Counted from the stretch's first letter, positions 6,625 to 16,915 are shown. The stretch is 54,958 bases of DNA from an uncultured Clostridia bacterium (GCA_947585965.1 CANPXK010000009.1:1-54958); one strand, 5' to 3'. Made by a program: numbers and translations. The notes: a model not told the origin generated them from the sequence alone.

Positions 6625-8993
6625 TCCCGTTTGATTATAATTTGCCGGTTCTGTTCTTTCCCGTGCGGCACCACAGTCCTGCCTGTTCCTACCATCTCCA
6701 AAAGGTAATGGAGGAATATAAGCCCGACTGCATACTTGTTGAGGGACCGCAGAATGCGAATAAGCTGATTTCCGTGCTTACGGATGAGGGAACGGTGCCG
6801 CCTGTGGCTTTTTATTATTACTACAAGGACAGCGAAAAGCATATAAGTGAAGATGCCGATGATTATAAATGCTATTATCCTTTTCTGAGTACCTCACCGG
6901 AATATAATGCACTTGTTTATGCGAGAAAAAATAATATAGATTGTGCCTTTATTGATTTACCGTACGGTGAGATACTCATTAATACAGCAGCGGGTAAGGG
7001 ACTTCGCCGCAAAAGTGAGGTTCCGGGCTACAGTGATGATTACTATTTGTCCGAGGGTAAGTATTTTGCCGCATTATGCGAAAAAACAGGAATGAGAAGC
7101 TTTGAGGAATTTTGGGAAAGCTTTTTTGAAACCGATGCACTTTATATAAGTACAGAGGAATTTATAGCAAGAATGTACACATATTGTTATTTGTTGAGAG
7201 AGAATACGCCAAAGGAAGATATGCTGTCGGACGGCTGTATTGTGCGTGAAAGTCATATGTCGGAATGTATTAAAAATGCCATGAAAACACACAGCAGAGT
7301 GCTTGTCGTAACGGGCGGATTTCATTCCTATGGTTTATATAATCTTGTCCGGGGCAGCGAAAACCCGATTAAAGTAAAACTACATAATTTCAGTGATAAG
7401 GTGCAGGATGTATATCCGATGTGTTATTCATATGAATCTGCCGATGCACTCAACGGATATGCCTCGGGTATGCAGAATCCCGGATTTTATAACGCGGTAT
7501 GGACGGAAATTAAAAATAAAACCGAAGCCGGTGAGAGTATAGATAATACATACGATAATGTAATAATGGACACACTTCTGAAATGCGGCAAGGGTTGCAG
7601 TAAATCCGGACTTCTTATAACAATGTCGGATATATCTTCGGCAGTGACAATGTACAGAGGTCTTGCCGCCGTGCGTGATAAGAAGTCGGCAGGTCTTTAT
7701 GAATTATATGATGCGGTGCAAAGCTGTTTTGTCAAGGGTGAACTTAGTGCATCAAGCAGACTGCCGCTTGAAATACTCAATAAAATAGCGGCAGGAAGCG
7801 GTATAGGAAAACTCAGCGACAGGGCGGATAAGGTGCCGATAATAAAGGATTTTGAAGATACGGCACAGAAATTCAGGCTTAAAATAAATACGGTAATTGA
7901 GCAGAAAATTGAGCTTGATATTTTTTCAAAGCCGAGCCATATGGAGATAAGCAGACTATTCTACCGACTGAGCTTTCTTGAAACAGGCTTTGCAAAGAGG
8001 ATAAAGGGTGCGGATATTATCAATAATACCGACCGAAGCAGGATAAGGGAGATATGGTCATATAAAAGAAATGCCGAAAGTGACGCATCACTTATTGATG
8101 CAAGTCTGTACGGTGCGACCATTGAGGAGGCTTGTACAGTATGTGCCGCACGCAGACTTTCGGATGTACAAAGGGCAGAAGAAGCCGCAAAGCTGTATGT
8201 AGAATCCTTCCTTATGGGTATAGATATCACGGAAAGCTTTGCGGAAAAAATGCAGGATATAATTATTGATGACGGAGATTTCTTTTCGATAGGAAAGGCG
8301 GCCTACTATTTCAATATGCTCCGTTCATTAAAGAGGCTTTACGGTGTAAAAAACAATAATGAGGAATTTTTCCTGATAAAATGCTTTGATAAAGCGGTGA
8401 CAATGCTTGCATCAATGATAAATGTCAGTGATGACTATGCTGATGAATGTATCAAAATATGCAGACTTTTGTACAGTCTTGTAACTAATACATTTCTGAG
8501 TGACAGATATATTGTTCTCATGGATGCGTTTAGGAGAATGACAAAGGCGAGTGACCCACAGCCTGCCGTATATGGGGCGGTACTGGGACTTCTGTACGGC
8601 AGTGACGGAAAGTACAAGGACAATATAAGCTCCGCATTGAACGGATATCTTATGGGAACGAAAGAAATGCAGAAACAAGGAGCAGTTTTTCTGAGAGGAC
8701 TTTTTAGTACTGCCCGTGATATTGTGCTTGTGGGAAATGAATTTATTAATATAACTGACAGGCTTATAAAAGAACTGAGTATGGAGGATTTTATGGAGGT
8801 ACTTCCCGAACTGAGGCTTGCGTTCAGTTATTTTACTCCGTATGAAACAGACAGCATTTCTAAAAGAGCAGCGGAGCTTTACGGCACCGACTATTTTGAA
8901 ATGCTGCAAAATGTCAATATTTATTCACGCATTTATCCGATGGGAATTGAACTTGAAAAGGAAATATGCAATGAAACGGGGGTGAGCCTGTGA
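6585..8993 (+). CDS. DUF5682 family protein (YehM-like)
   Basis: 802 residues. The N-terminal motif FFPVRHHSPACSYHL (about 25-39) followed by DCILVEGP (about 49-56) marks DUF5682. A second conserved spot is VVTGGFHSYGL (about 240-250). These His- and Glu-containing motifs recall the EreA/ChaN/TraB-type fold, so an enzymatic or metal-binding role is possible, but that is inference. The C-terminal half is alpha-helical without a recognised domain. It starts 40 nt before the end of the AAA gene and ends in a GTGA overlap with the VWA gene. Tight coupling of the three suggests one complex. E. coli YehM is the matching uncharacterised protein. Confidence 0.85.
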   Translation: MEEILRSKEIFKIIPFDYNLPVLFFPVRHHSPACSYHLQKVMEEYKPDCILVEGPQNANKLISVLTDEGTVPPVAFYYYYKDSEKHISEDADDYKCYYPFLSTSPEYNALVYARKNNIDCAFIDLPYGEILINTAAGKGLRRKSEVPGYSDDYYLSEGKYFAALCEKTGMRSFEEFWESFFETDALYISTEEFIARMYTYCYLLRENTPKEDMLSDGCIVRESHMSECIKNAMKTHSRVLVVTGGFHSYGLYNLVRGSENPIKVKLHNFSDKVQDVYPMCYSYESADALNGYASGMQNPGFYNAVWTEIKNKTEAGESIDNTYDNVIMDTLLKCGKGCSKSGLLITMSDISSAVTMYRGLAAVRDKKSAGLYELYDAVQSCFVKGELSASSRLPLEILNKIAAGSGIGKLSDRADKVPIIKDFEDTAQKFRLKINTVIEQKIELDIFSKPSHMEISRLFYRLSFLETGFAKRIKGADIINNTDRSRIREIWSYKRNAESDASLIDASLYGATIEEACTVCAARRLSDVQRAEEAAKLYVESFLMGIDITESFAEKMQDIIIDDGDFFSIGKAAYYFNMLRSLKRLYGVKNNNEEFFLIKCFDKAVTMLASMINVSDDYADECIKICRLLYSLVTNTFLSDRYIVLMDAFRRMTKASDPQPAVYGAVLGLLYGSDGKYKDNISSALNGYLMGTKEMQKQGAVFLRGLFSTARDIVLVGNEFINITDRLIKELSMEDFMEVLPELRLAFSYFTPYETDSISKRAAELYGTDYFEMLQNVNIYSRIYPMGIELEKEICNETGVSL

Positions 8994-10132
8994 CGGATAC
9001 CGAGAATATGGAAGGTCTTAATAAATGGCGGCTTATTTTAGGAAAAAATGCGGAAGGGCATATTGATTTTTCTGGAAGTGCCGAAGATGTACAGATGTTC
9101 CATAGCATGGAAAACACTCTTGATTTTCTGTACAATATGGAATACGGCAGCGATGTTATGAGAACAGAAGACCGCAGCGGCGGTTCGGGGGCATCTTCTC
9201 TGTATGTTGCAGACTGGATAAATGAGGTGAGGAAGCTTTTCCCGAAAAGAACGGTTGAAATACTTGAAAAGCAGGCAATAGAACATTTTAATCTGACGGA
9301 GCTTTTGCTTGACAAAAAAATACTCCAAAAAATAGAGCCGAATATGGATCTTCTCAAAACAATACTGCAATTTAAGCATTTGATGAAAAACGATGTAATA
9401 AAAGAAGCGAGGAAGATAATCCAAAAGGTCGTTGATGAGCTTACGGAAAAGCTGCAAACCGAGATAAAACGCTCACTTCTCGGAAAGCTTAACAGAAATT
9501 TACCGTCTAATGTAAAATCAATAAGAAACCTTGATATAAAGCGTACAATAAAACGGAATCTTAAGAATTATGATACCGAAAAAAAGCAGATTGTTTTGAA
9601 GAATGTATATTTTAACAGCCGCACAAGACGTTACAATAAATGGAAGGTAATAATTGCGGTTGATGAAAGCGGATCAATGCTTGATAGTGTGATATATAGT
9701 GCAGTTATGGCAGGAATATTTGCAAAGCTGCCGATGATTGATACAAAGCTTATAATTTTTGATACGAATGTAGTAGATCTGAGCGGATATGCCGATGATC
9801 CTGTGGAGGTACTTCTCGGTATGCAGCTTGGCGGTGGTACGGACATAGGAAAAGCTATAACATATTGTGAGAGTCTTTGTACTAATCCGCATAATACGAT
9901 TTATGTAACCGTAACAGATTTGTATGAGGGAGGAAGTCCCGGACAGCTTATAAAAACCTGTGGTGATATAATAGCGTCGGGGAGTAAGATGATATTTCTT
10001 ACCGCACTTGACAGGGAAGCCAACCCTGTGTATGACATGAGTATTGCACAGACACTTGTGAATATGGGAGCGTTTGTAGGTGCTATGACTCCCGAACAGC
10101 TTGGAGATTACATAGGTAAAATGATTGGTTAG
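8990..10132 (+). CDS. VWA domain protein (YehP/CoxE-like)
   Basis: 380 residues. The N-terminal 200 are helical and charged; the C-terminal von Willebrand A domain (about 218-378) has a complete metal-ion site: D225-x-S-x-S in VDESGS, T284 in GGGTDIG, and D310 in VTDLYEG. VWA partners of MoxR ATPases typically hold the substrate or insert the metal-dependent domain into the ATPase ring. The GTG start at 8990 overlaps the upstream TGA (GTGA), with GGGGGTGAG just before it. There is no signal peptide or membrane segment, so it is cytoplasmic. It is the third gene of the coupled set. Confidence 0.9.
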   Translation: MTDTENMEGLNKWRLILGKNAEGHIDFSGSAEDVQMFHSMENTLDFLYNMEYGSDVMRTEDRSGGSGASSLYVADWINEVRKLFPKRTVEILEKQAIEHFNLTELLLDKKILQKIEPNMDLLKTILQFKHLMKNDVIKEARKIIQKVVDELTEKLQTEIKRSLLGKLNRNLPSNVKSIRNLDIKRTIKRNLKNYDTEKKQIVLKNVYFNSRTRRYNKWKVIIAVDESGSMLDSVIYSAVMAGIFAKLPMIDTKLIIFDTNVVDLSGYADDPVEVLLGMQLGGGTDIGKAITYCESLCTNPHNTIYVTVTDLYEGGSPGQLIKTCGDIIASGSKMIFLTALDREANPVYDMSIAQTLVNMGAFVGAMTPEQLGDYIGKMIG

Positions 10133-10222
10133 GGTGGTGAAAGCAATTGCACCCGACAGAAGAGTAAAACAGAACGGCTGTAAATTTGCAGCGTATTTTT
10201 CCTTTTAGGAGTTGCAGTAATA

Positions 10223-12253
10223 ATGGAAGGATTAAAGAAAAATCTGATGTCGGCTGATGACGAATATCTGATAAGCCTTAGTAATAAGGGAATACTCAAA
10301 AGAGCCTGTAAGGATATTGAATCGGCAAAAATAAAAGTATCATATATTGACGGTTCGGCTTATGTTGATATAGATGGAGTACAGTGTGTTATACTTGACC
10401 CACTTGCCGAAAGCACTTGTACCTGTCCGTCAAGAAGTATATGTCGCCATATAATTACAGCGATTTTATGGCTTAAAAAAGAACTTCTTTCTGAGAATGA
10501 AACGGATAAATCAGAGGAAAATAATAAGCAATCAGCCGTAAAAGAAAAGGCGGAGCAGCTTGATAGGGAATTGAGGGAATTTCCGATTGAAAAGCTGCAA
10601 AAGGCAATGAAGAAAAAATATTATAATGAATATCTTGATAAGGTAAAGTTAGGTATTCTGCCAAAGGTCGAGGAAATGTCGGTAATCACGGTTGAGATAC
10701 CCGAGGATAACGCAACAGTAAAGCTTATTTCTCCGCTTGAATATTCAGCCTGTACCTGTCACAGCAAGGAATTATGTAAGCATAAGGCGGCGGCAATCCT
10801 TACATGGCAGCTAAAGCATAATGTGACAAGTGCGGAGAAACTTCTGCCTGCCGAGGAAAAACAGGTGGAGCTTGATATCGGAGCGATACATGATTGTGCG
10901 GATTATGCTTTGAAATTTCTTGAAAAAATTCTTTCTGACGGGCTTGTAAGAACCCCTGATGATGCGGCGGAAACGGCTGAATCCGTTGCTGTTATGTGTC
11001 ACAATGCACAGCTTGCAGATACGGAAAAAAGCATGAGGGAAATAGGAAACAGGTTAAACGGCTATATAACACATTCACCCGAATTTAATTCCAATATACT
11101 TTTTGAAAATATAATGGATGTTATAATTGTACTTAAATCTATTATATCTGAAAATGATGAGGAAAAGCTAAGGGAGCTTATGGGGGAATTTAAAAGTAAA
11201 TACACAATAACAGACGCACTTGAAATAATTCCGCTAACGCAAAGGTACTTTTCCTCAAGTGCAGGCTATGAGGGAGAAATATATTATTTTGTAAATAAAG
11301 ATCCCACCTCACCGAACAGCTATTTTACATATTCCGATATACGTCCAACATTTTATGAAACAAATAATCGCCGTAATATGTCAAAAGCACCTTGGGGACT
11401 ATACGGTGGTGTAGATATAATAATGAAATATGAGATTCGGCTTACATTACCAAAGCTTTCAGGTATAAAGCTTTCGTCATCAAATGATACAAGGGCGGAG
11501 GAGATATGTAAACCGAATCTTAATCAAAAAGCAATATATGAAAGAATATATACGGATTTTCTGAAACTTATAAAGGATAATTTTTTATCGGGTACAGAAG
11601 ATGAGAGGGAAACGCTTGTTATGTTGATGCCGGAAAAATGTATAAGCTCGGTATCAGATGAGATAACGCAAACACATAATATAATTGTTGAGGATAAATA
11701 CGGACAGCGTATAACTCTTAAAACAAGATACAGAAGTAATGAAAAGATATTTTTTGAACAGTTTGTAAAAGCAGGAGAAATAATGCTGAAAGATCCCGAA
11801 AAAAGGTATGTTATATTCGGAAATGCATATATAGAAAATTCAAAATGCTGTATATATCCGATAGCGATATTCGATAAAATCACTCCTCCCGAGATTGGTG
11901 CGGACGAGGACGAAATATTCGGATATGATGAAAGATACGGGCATTTTGCCAATCTGTTCAAAAATATAAAAAGTATTTTATGTGATATAATACAGTGCGG
12001 AATAAATACATTTGACTTCTATACTCAGATTGAGGATATTAGTGAGGAATGTAAAAAATCAGGACTTATCCTGCTTGCTGAAAAACTGAAAAATCTTTCT
12101 GATATGCTCAGAGCAAAAAATCATACATACAGAAATGATAACTCCGAAATAATCGGAATATTAACAGAAATTTACCTGTATCTGAAAACAGGCATAAAGA
12201 AAACCGAGATAAGACAGGCAATCAATAACTTATATTATAAAGGAGATAATTAG
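10223..12253 (+). CDS. Double SWIM zinc-finger protein (YehQ-like)
   Basis: 676 residues. Two CxCx(n)CxH SWIM fingers lie in the first 200 residues: C66-C68-C74-H76 (STCTCPSRSICRH) and C177-C179-C185-H187 (SACTCHSKELCKH). SWIM fingers bind nucleic acid or protein. The remaining 480 residues carry no domain I recognise; they are mixed, with an Asn/Tyr-rich segment near 355-390 that lacks hydrophobic membrane stretches. AGGAG lies 11 bases before the ATG at 10223. It follows the VWA gene after 90 nt without a visible terminator, so it is probably in the same transcript. The match in E. coli is YehQ. Two SWIM motifs in one chain are unusual. Confidence 0.85.
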   Translation: MEGLKKNLMSADDEYLISLSNKGILKRACKDIESAKIKVSYIDGSAYVDIDGVQCVILDPLAESTCTCPSRSICRHIITAILWLKKELLSENETDKSEENNKQSAVKEKAEQLDRELREFPIEKLQKAMKKKYYNEYLDKVKLGILPKVEEMSVITVEIPEDNATVKLISPLEYSACTCHSKELCKHKAAAILTWQLKHNVTSAEKLLPAEEKQVELDIGAIHDCADYALKFLEKILSDGLVRTPDDAAETAESVAVMCHNAQLADTEKSMREIGNRLNGYITHSPEFNSNILFENIMDVIIVLKSIISENDEEKLRELMGEFKSKYTITDALEIIPLTQRYFSSSAGYEGEIYYFVNKDPTSPNSYFTYSDIRPTFYETNNRRNMSKAPWGLYGGVDIIMKYEIRLTLPKLSGIKLSSSNDTRAEEICKPNLNQKAIYERIYTDFLKLIKDNFLSGTEDERETLVMLMPEKCISSVSDEITQTHNIIVEDKYGQRITLKTRYRSNEKIFFEQFVKAGEIMLKDPEKRYVIFGNAYIENSKCCIYPIAIFDKITPPEIGADEDEIFGYDERYGHFANLFKNIKSILCDIIQCGINTFDFYTQIEDISEECKKSGLILLAEKLKNLSDMLRAKNHTYRNDNSEIIGILTEIYLYLKTGIKKTEIRQAINNLYYKGDN

Positions 12254-12399
12254 TGCCTGCTTTTGTTTATCCTCCCTAAAGACTGATAAACAGTAGAATT
12301 TTGTGATATTAATATGCTGTGTGAAATGGTCGGGTACGGCTATTGAAAATGCATTAATAATACTAAATAAAAAAATTTTATGAAAGTGAGGAAATGAAA

Positions 12400-15300
12400 A
12401 TGAATCTTCTGACAACTACTGTAAATGACGGTGATATTACCCCAAAAATACTCCATGTGTTGGGACAGCTTGGAATTTGCGGGGAAGAAGAGGATATTGC
12501 AAGAGAGTTTTTTGATTTTTCAAAGGAGGCTGATTTGTCCCTGCTTACTCGGCTGAAATTGAAAAATCTGAATTATGATTCGGCTCATAATGACAGTAAT
12601 ATGCTTTTTGACGAGATCAAATATCTGCCGATAAAAATAACAATGGAAGTGTCCGATAGATTTATTCTGTTTCTTGATGCACTTTGTGGGAATACGATAG
12701 GTCGTTTTTTGTTTCGTATGTATGATGAGTATGAAAATCCGGGATTAAGGAATAGATTATGCCATGCTTACGAAAGAAAATATACCGCAGAAGAATTGCA
12801 GCCCAAAATGCTGGCTTTTTTGGCATTTGGTATGAGCATTGGGAAAAATCTCTACACGAACAGCATTATTTTAGCGGCTGCAAAGAATCCCCGTGATGCC
12901 TACATAGCCGGAAAGAACTATTGTATCAAAGATAACAGTCTGGCTCGTGAGAGACTTTATGCCCTTGCCCTTGCTTACCGGAAAGATGGTATGTTCAGTG
13001 CCGAAGAACTGGAGGAAATGGAAGGCTGTCTTTTGCAGACAGAAAAAGGTATGCCCTCTCATTACACTGCCGATCAGGAAAATATGGTTCTCCTGTTGTA
13101 TATGAGCATGAATTACGGGGATGAACTTCGTCATAGATTTAAACTCAGAATGAAAATGAATTATTATACCCTGCTGTCAGCAATCCTTCAATTCGTACCC
13201 AATAACTATTTCAAAAATAACATGGAGATAGTGGCTGAGGTAGGCGAAACTGCACTAAATTCAAGCGTGGACAAAATGATAAAACGCACAGTACAGAGTG
13301 CGGTAATTGTCGATGCGTTCAAGATGCCGGAATCAGGATATCAGGCAAAGAACTCTCTTTGTTTTTTAGAAATGCTGGCAAAAAAATACACTGAACAATT
13401 CATATCGTGTATGCCCTCCAACGAACCCTTGGGAGTCGGAGCAAAGTGGGGCTATATGTTTGACTGTTATCAGTACCTGTATAAAATACTGGAAAGGGCT
13501 GTGCCTGATGTAAAAGAAAAATATGACTTTGATACTGAAAATATAATGATAGACAATGTTATTCATAGGGAGGTAACGGATGTAAAAAACACTATCCGAC
13601 GGGAAGTTATGGATTATCTGAAAGGAAATGCAGATGTCAGCGTTTTGGAGTCGGTTAGAGATGAACTGTATGAGGATTATAAAGAATGGAGTTACGAACA
13701 GCATGAGATAAACTTACTAAGTCAGCTTTCCGGATTTGGGGAATTTTATAACCGGTATTTGGCACTTAAAATCATTCAGAATCCTCGCTGTATTGCAAAA
13801 TACATCAGAGCGGCATTCCAAGGAAATGAAAATGAATTAGCGAAAACGACCATGATCAATGTTTTTAGAGGTGTTATCCGAGAGCATATTTCGCCGGAGG
13901 ACAGAATAGGTTTATTTGAATTGATATACAGCCAAAATTTAGATTTTGAAGAAAGAAAAACTGTGATAGCGGATGCTTTGGTCGCCATTATGGAAGAAAA
14001 CAGTAAAGAATCAGATAAATACTACGAGAAAATATGTCCGGAGCAAGATGTGTTTTTTCGTTGCTGTTATACCCGTTATCTTGAAAAAACCAATACTGAC
14101 GGCAGGAATAAAGAGCGTTTGATTGCTATGTGTGGCGACAGTTCAAAGGAAGTACGCCGCACCATAACGGAAATTATCGGACAGCACAGGGAATATGAAA
14201 ATGAGATATTATCAATGCTTTCCTCAAAAAAGCAGTTTGTGCGTGATACGGCGATAGAAATACTTTCGTCTTGGGGTGCGGATAATTACCGTGATGCTTT
14301 TGCGAAAGCACTTGAAACAGAAAAAAGTGCGAAAATCACAGATAAATTAATACGAATTTTGAATGTATCCGACTCTGAGGAAACGGTGCAAAATGAAATT
14401 TCGGCGGAGCAGTTGGTTGAAAATCTGCACAAGGGCGGAAAAAATAAAAAACTACTTTGGCTTTACGAAAATACAAATCCCGTTGTACATTTCAAAAGCG
14501 GAGAAGTAGCTGAAGATAAATATATGCAGGCAATAATACTTTGCTATGCAAATATGCAGACAGTCGGCAGAAATGATTATGCAATAATGCTTGCCGATAA
14601 ACTCAATGAAGATGAACTGTCTAAATTTGCTATGGAGATATTCTCAAAATGGCTGAGTGACGGTGCGGAGTCAAAAAAGAAATGGGCATTGTATTTTTCG
14701 GTAATTCACGGCGGAGATGTAATGGTAGAAACCGCACTTTCATACATAAAGGAATGGGCGGAAAATATGAGAGGCGCAATAGCCGCCGAAGCAGTAAAGG
14801 CAATAGCACTTAACGGAAGTTCGCTTGCACTTATGACTGTGGATAATTTAGCACATAAATTTAAGCAAAAGCAGGTAAAGAAAGCCGCAGTCGAGGCAAT
14901 GGACACAGCGGCCGAGGCACTCGGTATTACCGCTGATGAACTTGGTGATAAGATAGTACCCGACCTCGGTTTTGATGAGAATATGCTAAGAATATTTGAT
15001 TATGGAACAAGAAAGTTCAAGGTATTTATAAATCCTGCATTGGAACTTGAGGTTTATGACGAAACCAACAAAAAACTTAAAACAATGCCCTCACCGGGCA
15101 AGAAAGATGATGAAGAAACAGCAAAGGTGGCTAATACGGAATTTAAGCAGATGAAAAAGCAGCTTAAAAATGTTATTGCTATACAGAAAATGCGTCTTGA
15201 AACAGCACTGCTCGCTGACAGAAGATGGAGTAAGGACAACTGGGAAAAACTGTTTGTAAAAAATCCTGTTATGCATAGTTTTGCAATAGGTTTGATATGG

Positions 15301-15960
15301 GCGGCATACGACGGGGATAATATGGTTCAGACGTTCCGATATATGGAGGACGGTACGTTTAATACCGTAGATGAGGAAGAATATGAACTTGCAGACAATG
15401 TAAAAATCGGACTTGTACACCCGATAGACCTTGATGAGGATACACTTTCCGCATGGAAAGAGCAGTTAAGCGACTATGAGATATCACAGCCGATAGAACA
15501 GCTTGAACGTATGGTTTACAGAATAAATAACGAAGAAATAGGAAAACTTGACCTTAACCGTTTCAGCGGCAGAGAGCTTAACGGTATGTCACTTTTAGGC
15601 AGAACCTCAAAATTTGGTTGGTCTAAGGGTTCGATACAGGATGCCGGAGGATTTTACGTATTTTACCGTGAGGACGTTACCGAGAGAATTAAAAATTCTG
15701 ACGGTACGGTAAGCCTCAAGGGAAATGCGGTTGAACTTCATTTCAGTGGTATGTATGTCGGTGGTGAAGATGAAAATGTAACAATAGAAAATGTGCGTTT
15801 CTATACCCCCGGAACAGTACAACATGGAAGTTATGTTTATGACGAAGCAGACGACAACAAAGCGATAATGCTTGATAAGGTAAATCCGAGGTATTTCAGT
15901 GAGATTTTAAATCAGCTTGAAGAGATAACAAGGCAAGCAGAAAGCAGTGTAAAAGAGTAA
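12400..15960 (+). CDS. DUF4132 protein (YehI/MolR-like)
   Basis: 1186 residues. The DUF4132 region lies in the C-terminal third (about 870-1095), with a conserved segment around LLADRRWSKDNWEKLFVKNPVM and FAIGLIWAAYDGD. The middle (about 560-660) reads as HEAT-like helical repeats (SSKEVRRTITEIIGQH, KKQFVRDTAIEIL). MolR/YehI of E. coli is the known family member and its role is unsettled. The ATG at 12400 has GAGG eight bases upstream; the ATG at 12394 is only two bases from it. A 146-nt gap separates it from the SWIM gene and no terminator is seen, so read-through is likely, but a separate weak promoter is possible. It closes the five-gene cluster. Confidence 0.85.
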   Translation: MNLLTTTVNDGDITPKILHVLGQLGICGEEEDIAREFFDFSKEADLSLLTRLKLKNLNYDSAHNDSNMLFDEIKYLPIKITMEVSDRFILFLDALCGNTIGRFLFRMYDEYENPGLRNRLCHAYERKYTAEELQPKMLAFLAFGMSIGKNLYTNSIILAAAKNPRDAYIAGKNYCIKDNSLARERLYALALAYRKDGMFSAEELEEMEGCLLQTEKGMPSHYTADQENMVLLLYMSMNYGDELRHRFKLRMKMNYYTLLSAILQFVPNNYFKNNMEIVAEVGETALNSSVDKMIKRTVQSAVIVDAFKMPESGYQAKNSLCFLEMLAKKYTEQFISCMPSNEPLGVGAKWGYMFDCYQYLYKILERAVPDVKEKYDFDTENIMIDNVIHREVTDVKNTIRREVMDYLKGNADVSVLESVRDELYEDYKEWSYEQHEINLLSQLSGFGEFYNRYLALKIIQNPRCIAKYIRAAFQGNENELAKTTMINVFRGVIREHISPEDRIGLFELIYSQNLDFEERKTVIADALVAIMEENSKESDKYYEKICPEQDVFFRCCYTRYLEKTNTDGRNKERLIAMCGDSSKEVRRTITEIIGQHREYENEILSMLSSKKQFVRDTAIEILSSWGADNYRDAFAKALETEKSAKITDKLIRILNVSDSEETVQNEISAEQLVENLHKGGKNKKLLWLYENTNPVVHFKSGEVAEDKYMQAIILCYANMQTVGRNDYAIMLADKLNEDELSKFAMEIFSKWLSDGAESKKKWALYFSVIHGGDVMVETALSYIKEWAENMRGAIAAEAVKAIALNGSSLALMTVDNLAHKFKQKQVKKAAVEAMDTAAEALGITADELGDKIVPDLGFDENMLRIFDYGTRKFKVFINPALELEVYDETNKKLKTMPSPGKKDDEETAKVANTEFKQMKKQLKNVIAIQKMRLETALLADRRWSKDNWEKLFVKNPVMHSFAIGLIWAAYDGDNMVQTFRYMEDGTFNTVDEEEYELADNVKIGLVHPIDLDEDTLSAWKEQLSDYEISQPIEQLERMVYRINNEEIGKLDLNRFSGRELNGMSLLGRTSKFGWSKGSIQDAGGFYVFYREDVTERIKNSDGTVSLKGNAVELHFSGMYVGGEDENVTIENVRFYTPGTVQHGSYVYDEADDNKAIMLDKVNPRYFSEILNQLEEITRQAESSVKE

Positions 15961-15965
15961 AAAAT

Positions 15966-15993
15966 TTCCCTGCCGCATAATTGCGACAGGGAA
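15966..15993 (-). terminator. Terminator of dapF
   Basis: Arms TTCCCTG (15966-15972) and CAGGGAA (15987-15993), extended by CGC/GCG pairs, are followed on the minus strand by an A/T-rich run with six T (complement of 15958-15964). It lies between the convergent DUF4132 and dapF genes and may serve both. Confidence 0.75.
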
Positions 15994-15997
15994 GACA

Positions 15998-16852
15998 TTA
16001 TTCTAAATCATCTGTATCTATAACTCCCTCAAATACCTTAACAGCGTTACCCTCCATTATCACGGTATCATCATCTTTGAATGTGTCTGTAAGGATACCG
16101 CCGCGAAGATGTATATTAATCGGTGTATTTCTCCTGCAATAGCCGTTAAGTACACTTGCGGCTGTTGCAGCACATGAGCCTGTTCCGCAAGCTAAGGTTT
16201 CCCCCGAGCCACGTTCCCATACCCTCATCTGAATATTGTTTTCGTCAATGACACGTATAAATTCAGTATTGACCCTGTCAGGGAAAATCGGGTGATTTTC
16301 AAACATGGGACCGATTTTTTCAAGCTCTATGCCGTCAACATCATCAACGAATGTAACACAATGCGGATTGCCCATTGAAACGGCTGTGCAGAGATATGTT
16401 TTTCCGCAAACCTCCAACGGCTGATTTATAAAGCTTTCGCCGTCATAAATCATAGGTATATCCTTTGGTATGAAAATAGCTTTTCCCATATCTGCCTTTG
16501 CACCAATAAATTTGTCGTTTTCACTTTTTATTTCAATGGTCTTTATACCGCTTTTTGTTTCAATGGTTACGATATTCTTATGAGCATAGTTATTGTCATA
16601 AATAAATTTTGCAACACATCTTATTGCATTGCCGCACATTGCACCCTCCGAACCGTCAATATTGAACATACGCATCTGTGCATCAGCCTTATCGGACGGG
16701 CATATAAGAACAATACCGTCGCCGCCGATACCCTTGTGCCTGTCGGAAATCAGAATACTTAAAGCATCAGGATTATTAATTTTGTATTCAAAGCAATTAA
16801 TATAGATATAATCATTGCCTGCACCGTGCATTTTGGTAAAGTGTATTTTCAC
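15998..16852 (-). CDS. dapF: Diaminopimelate epimerase
   Basis: 284 residues, full length for the family. It converts LL- to meso-diaminopimelate for lysine and peptidoglycan synthesis without a cofactor. The two catalytic cysteines are C73 in MCGNAIRC and C222 in ACGTGSCAAT. The N-terminal KMHGAGNDYIYI and GGDGIVLI signatures are also present. The start is a GTG at 16852 with a perfect AAGGAGG about seven bases upstream. Its own promoter lies at 16887-16915. It is divergent from the UDG-like gene. Confidence 0.97.
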   Translation of the reverse strand: MKIHFTKMHGAGNDYIYINCFEYKINNPDALSILISDRHKGIGGDGIVLICPSDKADAQMRMFNIDGSEGAMCGNAIRCVAKFIYDNNYAHKNIVTIETKSGIKTIEIKSENDKFIGAKADMGKAIFIPKDIPMIYDGESFINQPLEVCGKTYLCTAVSMGNPHCVTFVDDVDGIELEKIGPMFENHPIFPDRVNTEFIRVIDENNIQMRVWERGSGETLACGTGSCAATAASVLNGYCRRNTPINIHLRGGILTDTFKDDDTVIMEGNAVKVFEGVIDTDDLE

Positions 16853-16886
16853 AAAAATTCCTCCTTCAGATACGGTTGCTTTGTTT

Positions 16887-16915
16887 TGATTATATCAGCT
16901 TTGTTTGATTTTTAC
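16887..16915 (-). promoter_or_regulatory. dapF promoter
   Basis: On the minus strand, -35 TTGTAA (16915-16910), a 17-nt spacer and a perfect -10 TATAAT (16892-16887) lie about 35 nt before the GTG start. Confidence 0.8.
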
